A DNA stretch of 64,000 nt from Phycisphaerales bacterium UBA7800. Lineage in GTDB: Bacteria > Planctomycetota > Phycisphaerae > Phycisphaerales > Phycisphaeraceae. Under the pieces are notes generated by a model. That model was not told the origin of the DNA and searched no databases. It was given only the letters and a program-made list of their open reading frames with translations. Made by a program: the position numbers and the translations under genes. Shown one piece after another: positions 16,872 to 27,600 of the stretch. Each line of letters starts with the position of its first letter. Position 1 is the first letter of the stretch. The stretch is taken from NCBI GenBank assembly GCA_002480565.1, contig DLCK01000089.1:1-64000 (forward strand), written 5' to 3'.

Positions 16872-18788
16872 GTGGCTAAAAAGACTTCAAAAGATTCTAG
16901 CACTCTCGAAGATCAATCATCCGACATTCAGGAAAAGGATGAGATGGATCTCTCTGATCTTGAGATTGACAATGACACCTCTTCTGACGAAGAAGAGGAT
17001 GATAGCCCATCAGCGGATACTGAGGGGGCTTCCGGAGAATCCGAGAAGTCCGGCAAGGTGGACATCAAACAGCTTCAAGGTCGCCGCATCGGTCGGATTC
17101 TTGTCAAGCTCGGGAAAGTCGACCGCGAGCAGGTACAGGAAGGTTTGCAAATGCAAGCCACCCGTCGCCTGCCAATTGGGCAGATTCTTGTCGAACTGGG
17201 TTATGTCACTGACGACGACATCAGTCAGGCTTTGGCTGCCCAAGCCGGGATGGAGACACTGGATCTTGAATCACGGGACTTTCCTGAAGAAATCATCCAT
17301 GTCCTGCCTGCCGAAACGGCGCAAGCTTATCAAGTCTTCCCTATCAACTATGAGGAAGAAACCAACACCCTGACAGTCGCCCTTAAGAGTGCGGATAACT
17401 TCCGAGCTATTGACGACCTGCGGATGCTCATGGGGTACAACGTCAAACCCGTTATTGCTGACCCACGGCAAGTCGAAAACCTCATCAACCGATACTACGG
17501 CGAAAGCGAAGAGTCACTTAGTGACCTCATTGGTGAACTTGCTGGTGATACCAAACTCGAAGAGCTCGGTGATAACACCGACGAAAGTATCGACCTTCAG
17601 GTCCTTCTTGAAGCAGCTGAAGACAACAAGGTCAAACGCCTTTTGAACCTTGTGTTGATGCAAGGCATTAAAGACAAGGCGTCGGATATTCACCTTGAGC
17701 CGTTTGAGACTGAATTTAAGATGCGATATCGCATTGATGGCGTGCTTTATGAAATGGTCCCGCCCCCCAAGCATCTGGCCTTGCCGATTGTCAGTCGTGT
17801 GAAGGTCATGGCTAATCTAGATATTGCTGAACGACGCTTACCGCAGGACGGTCGTATCGAACTCACCGTCAATGGCAATCCGGTTGACCTGCGTGTTGCG
17901 GTGCTGCCGACTCTGTTTGGCGAATCAGTCGTGATGCGTATTCTTGACCGCAGTGCTGTGAGTCTGGACCTGGATCGTATCGGTATGCGGCCAGACGATC
18001 TGGACGGCTTCCGCCAACTCATCAAAAAACCCAACGGCGTGGTCATTGTCACCGGCCCTACAGGTTCAGGCAAGACTACTACGCTTTATGCGGCACTCAA
18101 TGAACTCAATGAAGTAGCTGAAAAAATCTGTACCGCCGAAGACCCTGTAGAATTCGATATTGACGGACTGGTCCAGGTGGGTGTGAATGCGGGTGTGGGA
18201 CTGACATTTGCAGCGGCATTGCGTAGCTTCCTGCGTCAAGACCCTGACATCATTTTCGTCGGCGAAACCCGTGACCTTGAAACGGCACGTATTTCCGTGC
18301 AGGCTGCACTCACCGGTCACCTTGTGCTCACCACGCTGCACACCAACGACGCGCCCAGTTCCATTGCACGTCTGTTGGACCTTGGACTTGAATCATTCCT
18401 GATTACCGCCACGATGGAAGGCGTCGTCGCCCAGCGTCTGGTGCGAACCATCTGCCCGCGTTGTAAAGAAATTTACGAACCCTCAGAAGAAGAGCTTTTT
18501 GAACTCCAACTTTCGCGCGAAGAACTTCAAGGACGTGAAATCTTCCGTGGCCGAGGCTGTGATTTCTGCAACAAGTCCGGCTACAAGGGACGAATGGGAC
18601 TCTTTGAAATTATGGTCCTTGATGACGAAATGCGTGAAATGATCATGCAATCCGCATCCACCACCCTGTTGCGTAATGAGGCGCGAAAACGCGGCATGCG
18701 CACGCTCCGTGAAAGCGGACTGTTAGGAATTTTTGACGGCAAAACAAGTATCAGCGAAGTGGTCGCTGAAACCATCGTCGAAGTTTAA
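16872..18788 (+). CDS. gspE: Type II secretion / type IV pilus assembly ATPase GspE/PilB
   Basis: A 638-residue cytoplasmic ATPase that powers pseudopilus assembly. It starts with GTG, preceded by GAGGAA at 9 bases. Residues 20-60 are a very acidic low-complexity lead. Residues 70-135 are an MshEN/T2SSE N-terminal domain with two similar units (GRILVKLGKVDREQV and GQILVELGYVTDDDI). The motor has Walker A GPTGSGKT (395-402), the Asp box DPDIIFVGETRD (458-468), the His box HLVLTTLHTNDA (483-494) and a four-cysteine zinc site CPRC (528-531) with CDFC (563-566). It is the first gene of a run through GspF, five prepilin-like proteins and a GspK-like protein, which points to a type II secretion-like system. 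Confidence 0.94.
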   Translation: MAKKTSKDSSTLEDQSSDIQEKDEMDLSDLEIDNDTSSDEEEDDSPSADTEGASGESEKSGKVDIKQLQGRRIGRILVKLGKVDREQVQEGLQMQATRRLPIGQILVELGYVTDDDISQALAAQAGMETLDLESRDFPEEIIHVLPAETAQAYQVFPINYEEETNTLTVALKSADNFRAIDDLRMLMGYNVKPVIADPRQVENLINRYYGESEESLSDLIGELAGDTKLEELGDNTDESIDLQVLLEAAEDNKVKRLLNLVLMQGIKDKASDIHLEPFETEFKMRYRIDGVLYEMVPPPKHLALPIVSRVKVMANLDIAERRLPQDGRIELTVNGNPVDLRVAVLPTLFGESVVMRILDRSAVSLDLDRIGMRPDDLDGFRQLIKKPNGVVIVTGPTGSGKTTTLYAALNELNEVAEKICTAEDPVEFDIDGLVQVGVNAGVGLTFAAALRSFLRQDPDIIFVGETRDLETARISVQAALTGHLVLTTLHTNDAPSSIARLLDLGLESFLITATMEGVVAQRLVRTICPRCKEIYEPSEEELFELQLSREELQGREIFRGRGCDFCNKSGYKGRMGLFEIMVLDDEMREMIMQSASTTLLRNEARKRGMRTLRESGLLGIFDGKTSISEVVAETIVEV

Positions 18789-18789
18789 C

Positions 18790-18810
18790 GTCTGTCTTGT
18801 AGAGACAGAC
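18790..18810 (+). other. Small intercistronic hairpin after gspE
   Basis: A perfect 8-bp stem (gtctgtct with agacagac, 5-base loop) starts one base after the gspE stop codon. There is no T run, so it is not a classical terminator. It could act as an mRNA processing or stability element. Its function is unproven. Confidence 0.45.
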
Positions 18811-18905
18811 GACCGGCGACTGGTAATTAAACCAAACGCACTCTCACGGCCAATGGATCGGCCCAGCCAGACCAACCGGGAGTCGCAACATAGAGGAGAT
18901 CTCTC

Positions 18906-20195
18906 ATGCCAACCTATGTCTACGAAGCACTCAATGATGCGGGCAAACCTGAAAAGGGAACCATTGTCGCTGCCAACAGTGAAGATGCTATCGCTCGCAT
19001 TCGCTCCAAAGGACACTTCCCCACCTCCGTCCGCGAACAGAAAGTCCGCAAGAAATCCAGCGGGAGTGGTGGCTCTAGCTCCAAAGGCAAAAGTGGTGGC
19101 AAAAAGAGCATGAACGAAATCACCATCACCATTGGTGGTGTTTCCAAAAAGCATCTGACGAACTTCACCCGTCAACTCTCCACACTGCAGGACGCAGGTT
19201 TGCCGATTCTCAGATCCATTCAAATTCTCCAGGAACAGCAAAAACCAGGCCTGCTCAAAAACTCCCTGCGTGGTGTTTACGATGATGTCTCCGGCGGTGC
19301 GACACTCTCCGATGCAATGGCGAAATATCCCAAAGCATTCGACAAGCTTTACACCAAAATGATCGCAGCAGGTGAAGTCGGTGGTGTGCTGGACTTGATT
19401 CTCCAACGTCTTGCTGAGTTCATGGAAAAAGCTGCCAAGCTCAAGAAAAAAATCATTGGCGCAATGATCTATCCGGCAGTGGTTGTCTCCGTAGCTGCAT
19501 TGATTGTGGTCGGTATCATGATCATTATCGTGCCCAAGTTTGAAAAGATTTTCGAAGACTTTGATACCGATCTACCAACGGTCACCACCATGCTCATGCA
19601 AGGATCACGATGGCTAGGCGGTTCACGGCCTGGACAGATCATCCCCGGTGCGGTGTACCTGGTCTTTACCCCATTTCTAGCGTTCTTTGGTATTAAATTG
19701 CTACGAAAAACCGGGTCTGGCAAATTAATCATCGACCGAATGTTTCTACTCATACCTGTGGCAGGTAAACTCATTGCCAAAAGTACCATTGCACGTTTTA
19801 CGCGAACACTGGGTACTCTCATTAATGCTGGTGTCCCGATCCTCGATGCATTGATCATTACACGTGATACTACCGGAAACGAAATCTACCGCCGAGCGCT
19901 CACCAGCGTACACGACTCTGTGCGCAAGGGTGACAGCTTTGCCGAACCACTGCGTAAATCACGTGTTTGTGACGGCCTTGTCGTCAACATGATTGATGTC
20001 GGTGAGGAAACTGGTGACCTGGACAAAATGCTACTGAAAATCGCTGACAACTACGACGAAGAAGTCGACGTGATGGTCGAAGCCCTCGTCTCACTGCTTG
20101 AACCGATCATGGTGGTCGTACTCGGCGGTATCGTCGGCTTTATCGTCATCGCCCTCTTTATGCCTTTGGTCAAACTCATTACCAACCTGTCCTAA
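18906..20195 (+). CDS. gspF: Type II secretion inner-membrane protein GspF/PilC
   Basis: A 429-residue platform protein. It begins MPTYVYEALNDAGK with the usual GspF N-terminus, then has a Ser/Gly/Lys-rich linker (residues 47-68). Two T2SSF domains follow, each opening with a similar helical motif (FTRQLSTLQDAGLPILRSIQIL and FTRTLGTLINAGVPILDALII). Three hydrophobic membrane segments are visible near 190-215, 245-265 and 400-425. GAGGAG-like sequence precedes the ATG. It follows gspE by 117 bases with a small hairpin between. Confidence 0.93.
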   Translation: MPTYVYEALNDAGKPEKGTIVAANSEDAIARIRSKGHFPTSVREQKVRKKSSGSGGSSSKGKSGGKKSMNEITITIGGVSKKHLTNFTRQLSTLQDAGLPILRSIQILQEQQKPGLLKNSLRGVYDDVSGGATLSDAMAKYPKAFDKLYTKMIAAGEVGGVLDLILQRLAEFMEKAAKLKKKIIGAMIYPAVVVSVAALIVVGIMIIIVPKFEKIFEDFDTDLPTVTTMLMQGSRWLGGSRPGQIIPGAVYLVFTPFLAFFGIKLLRKTGSGKLIIDRMFLLIPVAGKLIAKSTIARFTRTLGTLINAGVPILDALIITRDTTGNEIYRRALTSVHDSVRKGDSFAEPLRKSRVCDGLVVNMIDVGEETGDLDKMLLKIADNYDEEVDVMVEALVSLLEPIMVVVLGGIVGFIVIALFMPLVKLITNLS

Positions 20196-20336
20196 CCCCC
20201 ACCCCGCAAGCCCCCGGAAATTTCCCCTTGAAAATTTGGGCACGACAGTTGGTGACATTTGAATACCTAAAAAACCACTACTGCAACAAAATGAGTCGCA
20301 GATAAACCGATCCCCCGTAACTTTGCCAATACAATC

Positions 20337-20834
20337 ATGACACGTACAAATCACCACAATCTAGCTATGGGATTCATCGAGATGCTCCTCTCGATCGTGG
20401 TGATCGCTTGTATGTTAAGCATGCTCATTCTGGTCAGTAATTCTTTGCGAACACAAACCGCTGAACAGGACACCCGCCAGACCCTTCGGATGTTGCGTGT
20501 ATCTTTGTTGCAATACCATCAGCAACACAATACATGGCCAAAGGGTCCGACACCTTTTGCACTGATGCAAATGCTCAGCGATCCATCAAGTCGGGATGCG
20601 ATGCATAACGTCAGCGTAGTGATGCTGCGAAATAAATTGCCAATCATTCGCGACGGATTCGGGCAGGAAATCCGTTATCTTGCTGCAATCCCCCAGTCTC
20701 CGACCGCACTGCCAGATTTTGTCTCCGCAGGTCTTGATGGCGACTTTGGCAATCCCACAAGCGATAACCCACATTCCAAACAGGCTGCCATCGACAATGT
20801 CTTTGGCGTTGACACGGAGAAACATCTGCGATGA
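20337..20834 (+). CDS. Prepilin-like minor pseudopilin with atypical cleavage site
   Basis: A 165-residue protein. The N-terminus reads NHHNLAMGFIEMLLSIVVIACM: a short polar lead and a hydrophobic helix as in pseudopilins. Glutamate sits at +5 only if the peptidase cuts after Ala (A|MGFIE) rather than after the usual Gly. The C-terminal part has RDGFGQEIRYLA and SAGLDGDFG, a GspG-like arrangement in which a calcium-binding loop is typical. The gene overlaps the next by 4 bases (ATGA), indicating translational coupling. Confidence 0.75.
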   Translation: MTRTNHHNLAMGFIEMLLSIVVIACMLSMLILVSNSLRTQTAEQDTRQTLRMLRVSLLQYHQQHNTWPKGPTPFALMQMLSDPSSRDAMHNVSVVMLRNKLPIIRDGFGQEIRYLAAIPQSPTALPDFVSAGLDGDFGNPTSDNPHSKQAAIDNVFGVDTEKHLR

Positions 20835-21415
20835 AACGCATACGTCAAAACCAATCTCATACAACTCGCAATCAGGCAGGTTTTAGCTTGATGGAAATCC
20901 TTGTGGTCATCGCGATCATCATTCTTATTGCCGGACTTCTTCTAGGCGCAGGTGCGAAAATGAAACAGTCCATGAACAAATCACACACCAAAATAGTACT
21001 CAACGTCTGCAAGTCTGCAGCAGTTGAGTACAGTGAAAAATACAATATTGTCGCACAGTTTTACACTGAGATGAATAACCAAACCACAACATACACGCAG
21101 AATGCACCTGTAACATTTGGCTCAGGCAAAGGTACGATTGACGATTCAATTGAACTATTCGTCTACAAAATGCTTAAATATGAAGTCACCAAGAAAATGA
21201 TAAAAACACTTGGTAATAAAAACCTCATTGACCGTGATGAAGACGGCTTTCTTGAGATTCGCGATGGCTTTGACAACAAAATCAAATTTTATGTTGACGA
21301 GGACTTTTCAAGTAATGATATAGAAATCGTCTCGAACAAAACATACTTTCAATCAGCAGGTATTGACGGCGTATTTGATACGGATGACGACCTGTTTTCC
21401 TATGACCAGGAATAA
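20831..21415 (+). CDS. GspG-like major pseudopilin candidate
   Basis: A 194-residue prepilin-type protein. The class III signal is QAG|FSLMEILVVIAI with Glu+5 and a hydrophobic helix to about residue 40. The C-terminal region has LIDRDEDGFLEIRDGFDNKIKFY and SAGIDGVFDTDDDLFS, matching the GspG pattern of a Gly-Asp turn and an acidic calcium-binding end. It is translationally coupled to the preceding pseudopilin and is 5 bases from the next one. Confidence 0.85.
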   Translation: MKRIRQNQSHTTRNQAGFSLMEILVVIAIIILIAGLLLGAGAKMKQSMNKSHTKIVLNVCKSAAVEYSEKYNIVAQFYTEMNNQTTTYTQNAPVTFGSGKGTIDDSIELFVYKMLKYEVTKKMIKTLGNKNLIDRDEDGFLEIRDGFDNKIKFYVDEDFSSNDIEIVSNKTYFQSAGIDGVFDTDDDLFSYDQE

Positions 21416-21420
21416 TAGCC

Positions 21421-22350
21421 ATGTTTGACAGGATCACAAAAAATACAATTCCACGCCCAAACGTGTTCTACGGATACACCATTATTGAATTGCTGGTTGT
21501 GATATCTATCATTGTGATTAGTGTCTCAATTATAGTCCCCGCAATTAACAAGTTTGTCGAAATGACTTATGAAGGTTCCGCCAAAAACGGAATCAGTGCG
21601 ACCGTTGCTACTGCAAGAGCATATGCAACACGTTCAATCACATTTGACACCATAGAATATGGCGCCAACGCAAGATACGATGGTGCTGCCATTATTTTCA
21701 CCCCCAATAACAGACTACGGATTGTTGAAAATATCCCCAATGCCATCACCGAAGGAACTGTCGCATACCTGGAAGATACTGGCACCCCCCCGTTAAACGG
21801 CTTTGCGGATATCAGTGATCTAGACACCATCGGTATTTCCAAAGACACCGGGATCGCTGGTATCTATGAAGCCAGTGGCTCAAAACAGTTTATTGAACCT
21901 CCTTTCGCTATTTGGTTTGATAATAGCGGCATGCTTAAAGTCAGCGATGGTACATTATCTAATTTCGTCTTTTATGACAGTAATTACAACAACCGCTATA
22001 AGGTTACCCCCGGAACAGGATATGATCGCGACGATCCATATTACAAAAGCTCAAGCACTTACAACATGGCTGAATGGGACCGGTGGGATTTAGAATATGT
22101 TGAAAAAAACCCGCCCGGACCAGGATATGACACCAATCGCAAAGCCTACCGACTTCCTTTTGAAAAGCTCGAGGCTGTGTTAGGTATAGTCTTGTTTTCA
22201 AAACGGACATATCCAAACAGCTTCCCGACAACCGATGGATGTGGCACAGATGGCGCATCACCTTGCAGTGATTCGAATGCATGGATCAAAGATCACGGTG
22301 AAGTCATCTTTTTCAGCCGGTATTCCGGGGCAATAATGAAACAGCAATAG
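21421..22350 (+). CDS. Prepilin-type minor pseudopilin (GspH-like)
   Basis: A 309-residue protein with an N-terminal type III signal, YGYTIIELLVVISIIV: cleavage G|YTIIE with Glu+5, then a hydrophobic helix. The rest is a beta-rich globular head with no recognised domain. A cysteine pair near the C-terminus (DGCGTDGASPCSD) may form a disulfide. It is longer than classical GspH proteins. Three bases separate it from the next gene. Confidence 0.8.
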   Translation: MFDRITKNTIPRPNVFYGYTIIELLVVISIIVISVSIIVPAINKFVEMTYEGSAKNGISATVATARAYATRSITFDTIEYGANARYDGAAIIFTPNNRLRIVENIPNAITEGTVAYLEDTGTPPLNGFADISDLDTIGISKDTGIAGIYEASGSKQFIEPPFAIWFDNSGMLKVSDGTLSNFVFYDSNYNNRYKVTPGTGYDRDDPYYKSSSTYNMAEWDRWDLEYVEKNPPGPGYDTNRKAYRLPFEKLEAVLGIVLFSKRTYPNSFPTTDGCGTDGASPCSDSNAWIKDHGEVIFFSRYSGAIMKQQ

Positions 22351-22353
22351 GAT

Positions 22354-23223
22354 ATGACTATGACATGCATACCCCATACAAACTCTCCCAATAGACACGG
22401 TTTCACTTTGCTTGAAGTCTTATTGTCACTTGGCATATTCGCACTCGGTTTTGTCTTCATTGCTTCAATTTTTCCTGTAGCTGCATTACTACAGAAAGAA
22501 GCTTCTGACACCGTCTCAAATGCAAGAGTCACTCGAAATGCCACAGCTATCATGAAATCACTGGACGACATAGACCTAAACCCCGCAGGTGGACTGGCTT
22601 CAGGAAGTAGCTATCGGAGCAATGGGCAAGTCTATCCCTTTTTAACCTCCTGGCTAGATAACAATCTCCCCACAAACATGCGTTCTTTCCCCTCTTTCCT
22701 GCTGGATTATGAAAATACGACACATTATTGGGTTCCTTTGTTTCGAGATAAAAATGATGATGGAAATTCCTTTGTGACAAGTCGTTCAGACTTCACGGTT
22801 TATCTTTTTGTCTTAAAACGACAAATCCAATCTCGATATCCTTACCCCCCCTTATTTGCCACATCACCAGAATATGCAAACAGCCCTGTGGTCCTTAGCA
22901 ACGAACTTGTTCCCAAAGTCTATAAGACAGCTGTGAGTGCTTATGACCAGAAACGAATGAAGTTTACAATTCCCGATTTTAATGGCACCGGGGATACACC
23001 TGAGCAAATCGATATAGGCGATAAAATCCTCGACAATAACGGAACCGTTCACGAGGTGCTTTCATACAATCTTTCTGACAACATGATTACAGTGACTGGC
23101 ATAATCAATGAAAGCCCAGATTTACTTTTATATATCTGGTTCGCCTCACCAGGTGTAAACGACGATGGTAATCCGGCCACACATGGAAGCCCCACGATCG
23201 ACCTCATCACTGTGACATACTAA
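22354..23223 (+). CDS. Prepilin-type minor pseudopilin (GspI/PilV-like)
   Basis: A 289-residue protein with a RHG|FTLLEVLLSLGIFALG signal, typical of GspI/PilV proteins: Glu+5 followed by the VLLSLGIF pattern. The globular domain contains an internal beta-hairpin stretch (DIGDKILDNNGTVHEVL) with no named family. Tightly packed in the operon. Confidence 0.8.
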   Translation: MTMTCIPHTNSPNRHGFTLLEVLLSLGIFALGFVFIASIFPVAALLQKEASDTVSNARVTRNATAIMKSLDDIDLNPAGGLASGSSYRSNGQVYPFLTSWLDNNLPTNMRSFPSFLLDYENTTHYWVPLFRDKNDDGNSFVTSRSDFTVYLFVLKRQIQSRYPYPPLFATSPEYANSPVVLSNELVPKVYKTAVSAYDQKRMKFTIPDFNGTGDTPEQIDIGDKILDNNGTVHEVLSYNLSDNMITVTGIINESPDLLLYIWFASPGVNDDGNPATHGSPTIDLITVTY

Positions 23224-23232
23224 AAGAGCAAC

Positions 23233-24630
23233 ATGATGCCTACACAAAATCACCATCATCAAGATCGCGCATTTACACTCATTGAGCTGATTGTTTCAAT
23301 CTCGATTGTGTTGATGATGTTGTTCTTGGTCAATCGTATATTCTTCGACACAACCCAAGCCGTATCACGAGGCATTGCCACCAGCAAAGTCATCGCCAAC
23401 AATCGCACGATCAGCGAGCAACTCGAAAATGATTTTGATGCAAGCAGCTCATCACCGAAAGTACTTGGACCAGCTGATGATGGCATACTCATCATTATCA
23501 ATAAACGTTATGACGACGTTTTAACATATGATGCCAGAGAACCCGGGAGCTTTGCAGGAAGATCTGTACGAAGTGACCAGCTCTGTTTTATCCGTGAATT
23601 GAACAATCAACAGTCTCCCATTGCCGGGAATTCAACATCCTATACCAACTCGACAGGTGCAACCATAACCCGTGTCTGGTACGGTCATGTCGCTCAAACC
23701 AATCCTGACGGGAGCATCCCCAGCAATACAATAGGTTCATTTGGTATTAACAACAAAGGCCTAACCGGACCGGATAAATTTGCCAATCAATGGGTGCTGG
23801 GAAGACAAGTTTTATATTTTGATAACACGGTTGCGTCTAGTGATCAATATGCAGATTTCGATGACACCAACTTGGATGACTCGTATAACAAACCTTTTTA
23901 TTATGGTTATACAGACTTAGTCAATACAGGCTATACCTCTTCTCCCAGTAATGGTTCTTCTGGATCAGGTGCTGCTTCATCTGGAAATGAAATCATTTCC
24001 AAGCTCGATAGTTGGAGAGCAACTTTTCCCACATTTGTCATTCCTATTCAGCGAATATTTTATCTAAATTTCTTAATGTCAAAATGTTTCATTTTTCGCA
24101 ACAACCACCTCATGGTCAATACTTCACTGAATATCAAACAAATTGACCCAATTGATGTAGCACAGATGCATCCATTTTTTGTAAATAATGTCAGCGATTT
24201 TATAGTTTCATTCGCAGGGGATTACAACAAAACCGACGGCTATGATCAAATTGATCTGGACGGGGAAGGTAATATTGAATGGTATTCAATGGATAATCCT
24301 CCGCCAGATAATGGCGCCTCGCCTTTTAGAGGCGATAACACTCAGGAGCCGTATCACTATAAACCAGCTTCGAATAAATTGGTCGACAGCGCATTTATAT
24401 TCAGACACGATGACAACAATGATTGGCCTCGTCTGATTCGAATTCAATACCGCTTGCACGACACCAAAGGCGAACTGTTGGGTTTAGACCACTATAAACT
24501 GGTAGATCAAGTAGATGATGATGAGGACTTTGATATTGATGACTATAGAAATAACCACAATGATATAAATGAGCTCAGTGCATCTCCCGGAAAACTTTAC
24601 GAAGTTATTCTCAAGGTAGACCGCAACTAA
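23233..24630 (+). CDS. Prepilin-type pseudopilin (GspJ/PilW-like)
   Basis: A 465-residue protein starting at the first of two adjacent ATG codons. Its signal is DRA|FTLIELIVSISIVLM, with Ala instead of Gly at -1 and Glu+5. The domain order and position before the GspK-like gene suggest a GspJ-type minor pseudopilin, although it is about twice the usual length. The head contains a Gly/Ser-rich stretch (SPSNGSSGSGAASSGN) near residue 240. Confidence 0.78.
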   Translation: MMPTQNHHHQDRAFTLIELIVSISIVLMMLFLVNRIFFDTTQAVSRGIATSKVIANNRTISEQLENDFDASSSSPKVLGPADDGILIIINKRYDDVLTYDAREPGSFAGRSVRSDQLCFIRELNNQQSPIAGNSTSYTNSTGATITRVWYGHVAQTNPDGSIPSNTIGSFGINNKGLTGPDKFANQWVLGRQVLYFDNTVASSDQYADFDDTNLDDSYNKPFYYGYTDLVNTGYTSSPSNGSSGSGAASSGNEIISKLDSWRATFPTFVIPIQRIFYLNFLMSKCFIFRNNHLMVNTSLNIKQIDPIDVAQMHPFFVNNVSDFIVSFAGDYNKTDGYDQIDLDGEGNIEWYSMDNPPPDNGASPFRGDNTQEPYHYKPASNKLVDSAFIFRHDDNNDWPRLIRIQYRLHDTKGELLGLDHYKLVDQVDDDEDFDIDDYRNNHNDINELSASPGKLYEVILKVDRN

Positions 24631-24646
24631 TTTGTAGAGGTGAATC

Positions 24647-27600
24647 ATGAATTATTATCAAAACCAAAATACAAAGCGTGGCTCAGTGATGTTAATGGTT
24701 GTTGTGATGCTAGTCTTGATGGCTATCATCGGCATGGCCTACCTACAACTTGCACGTCTTGATCGTATGGCCAGTAATGTCAAGTCGGCAGACAATATTG
24801 AAATTGTTGCAGCAGCAACCCTGGCATACATTGGTGATGTTCTAAAAAATGACATAATCAATGGCAACAAAGACGCGATCTTTGATCTGGCCGAAAATAT
24901 AGATGAGCTTTATGACTATCCCTCCACAAGCACCAGCGCAACCTTTCCTGTACTCGACCAAGATGGTAATGCCATGTCTGAAGATGCTTCTGGTGGTCGA
25001 TTGGATGATACATGGCTGGCAAGCACAGAACCGGACTTTTCAGGCTCGGCTCCTATTTGGCCGCACATTACCAACCTCAATGGTATTTTTCTACGATTGC
25101 CAGACACGAGTGGGACGATTGGCTACCCAGAGGAAGAACCGGTTAACAATAGTCCAGCAACACCAGCAAGTCAGCAATGGCGATTTGATACTGATGTCCC
25201 TTTCAAAGATGCAGCCTCACCGACACTAAGTGCTTCAGAAACACACTATCTTTCATATAAAAAACCTGGATACAGTAGTATTGGTGCTGACGCAGATGGC
25301 GACGGCATTCTTGATAGTAAGTGGACATGGGCTCCTATCCGTCAACTCTCGGGGGTGAGCTATGTCATGGCAGTCAGAATTATCGACAATTCTTCGTTGG
25401 TTAATCCCAACGTTGCCCTGAGTCTGATTGATGGCAGTAATACACGTGATACAGATGGGGTCGCTCCTGATGACGATCCCCGATGGAATTCACCATCTGA
25501 GTTGGACTTTGGCAGATTCTTTGATGACCACGATACTTCGGGCAACTACAACGAGCTTGTCAAAATGCTCGAATACCGTCTGAATGCTGCCTTACCCACT
25601 TCTCCCGCGGGCTATAAGCCTATGGTCCCCTATACAGGAACACCTTCGCGTGAAATATTTTGGTTAAATGGCCCAAGCATGTTCAGCAACTTTAACGGTG
25701 ATGCCACCTACACCACCAGCTACAACAACTACTCCAGTGCAGAAGAAATCAATCTCCGTTACCGCAATGGTTTAAACAACCCAACATTAAATACAAGACT
25801 CGGCAGCAGCAGTAATGGACTATACAATTTTATGCGCAGCTCTGTAAGTGAATCTTCATATTCTCCGACATTTACCTCAATGCAAAGCTTTTTCACGAAC
25901 GACCCCAGGCATAAAATGTCTGTCTACACTGGCAACTCAATCTATATACCGTCCACTGTGTTTACGAAGCTGGATGATTTCTCAGTCAAAGTAGCTGTCA
26001 ACGAATTGCTAGACAACCCTCCCGCACTGTCAGATAGACTTTGGGAAGTTTTCGGTTCTATTCCCAGTAATCAACTCGCAACTTTCCCTCATCCTTATGA
26101 TTCAACCACTATTAATGACATGTGCAACCAGGCAGCTGTCAATATCATTGATTACGCAGACGCTGATAATCAACTCACACCCTTTGATAGTTCACAAATG
26201 GACACCACTTTGTTTGGGATGGAGGCGCTTCCAGCATTGTCAGAAGTCTATGTTCAACGTGCCTACAAAATTGATTCAGCAACCAATCGCTTCCCCCCCT
26301 TACCTGCACCACAAGTTCCAATCGATCCTAACAAATGGGACTTGGTGACTTCAGCAGACAGTTCCAAAGAAGTGGGTTATGCCATTGAAATACGTAACCC
26401 ATTTCAAATGGCTGTTTCTCTGAAAGATGTTTACCTGTATGTCAATGGCGTAAAATTTTCCAATGGTGATGTCAAGGGTGACTTGGCGGCTGTTACAGGC
26501 AAGAATGAGTTAAATGTCGGGCAACTTGTGGTTTTGTATCATAACTCCTCTGGTGGAAATCCATCTCAAGATACTATTACCAATCTTATTGATCCTTCAG
26601 AAATCATATCCATTTCAGATTCATGGCCTACCGCATCTGGTAGTGTCCGCCAGGACTGTGTTGTTGAATTACGTGCCACAATCGCAGATGGCAGCGATGC
26701 TGACTCCGACCCTGACGAGCTGGACTGGGGTTACCAAAAATTTGACCAGATTGTGATGCCTGCATCCGAAACGCTCCAATGGTATGAGTTCAACAATGTG
26801 GGGGATCCAACCGGAAACTACATCTACACCCAGAAATCCGTCATTGGTTCAGGAGATGGTATTAATACGATATTAATGAGTAACAGTACAGACACCACTA
26901 TTTACACCAATCTTAATACGGACACCACTGCAGAATTTTATCGTCTTGGAATCACAGCGCTTGGAAAGACCGACAAGTCTACTGTGAGTGGGCCTGCATC
27001 ATATATCAACACCACCAACCTATACGACAAGGTTTATTTTTCCGATCTAGGAGATATTTACTATGTTGGTGAGTTATTTCTTGTCAATATTGTTGGCCCC
27101 AATAAAAATAATGACTATGCCAAGCAATGGGACAAACAAACCAATATTGCCAACTCCCGTATTCCATACAAAGAACCTGCTCCGCATGGTTATCATCCGA
27201 TTGACAGATTTACTATTTACAGTCCCAAGGAAGATGGACGGGATAATGATGGTGACGGTGAAAATGACAATTCCTTTGAATTGCTGATCCCCGGAACAAT
27301 TAATTTAAACACGGCCACTAAGTCGATATTGCAATCCATACTCCCCATTGAGCCCGTTACTGACCGGGACAATCTGATTGATGAAATAATCGATTATCGT
27401 GACATGAAGGGCTTATATAACACCGGCATAACACGTGCTACGAACTATAAAGGAATACGGTCACTACACGAACTCTACTTTATGACGCAAGGTACCAATG
27501 GCGGGACATCACTGTATGGGTTTGGTTCAACCAGCAAAGATTCCGTCAGGCAAATGATGGAATTCTCCAATATGATGACCTATTTATCATCGACTCGCAG

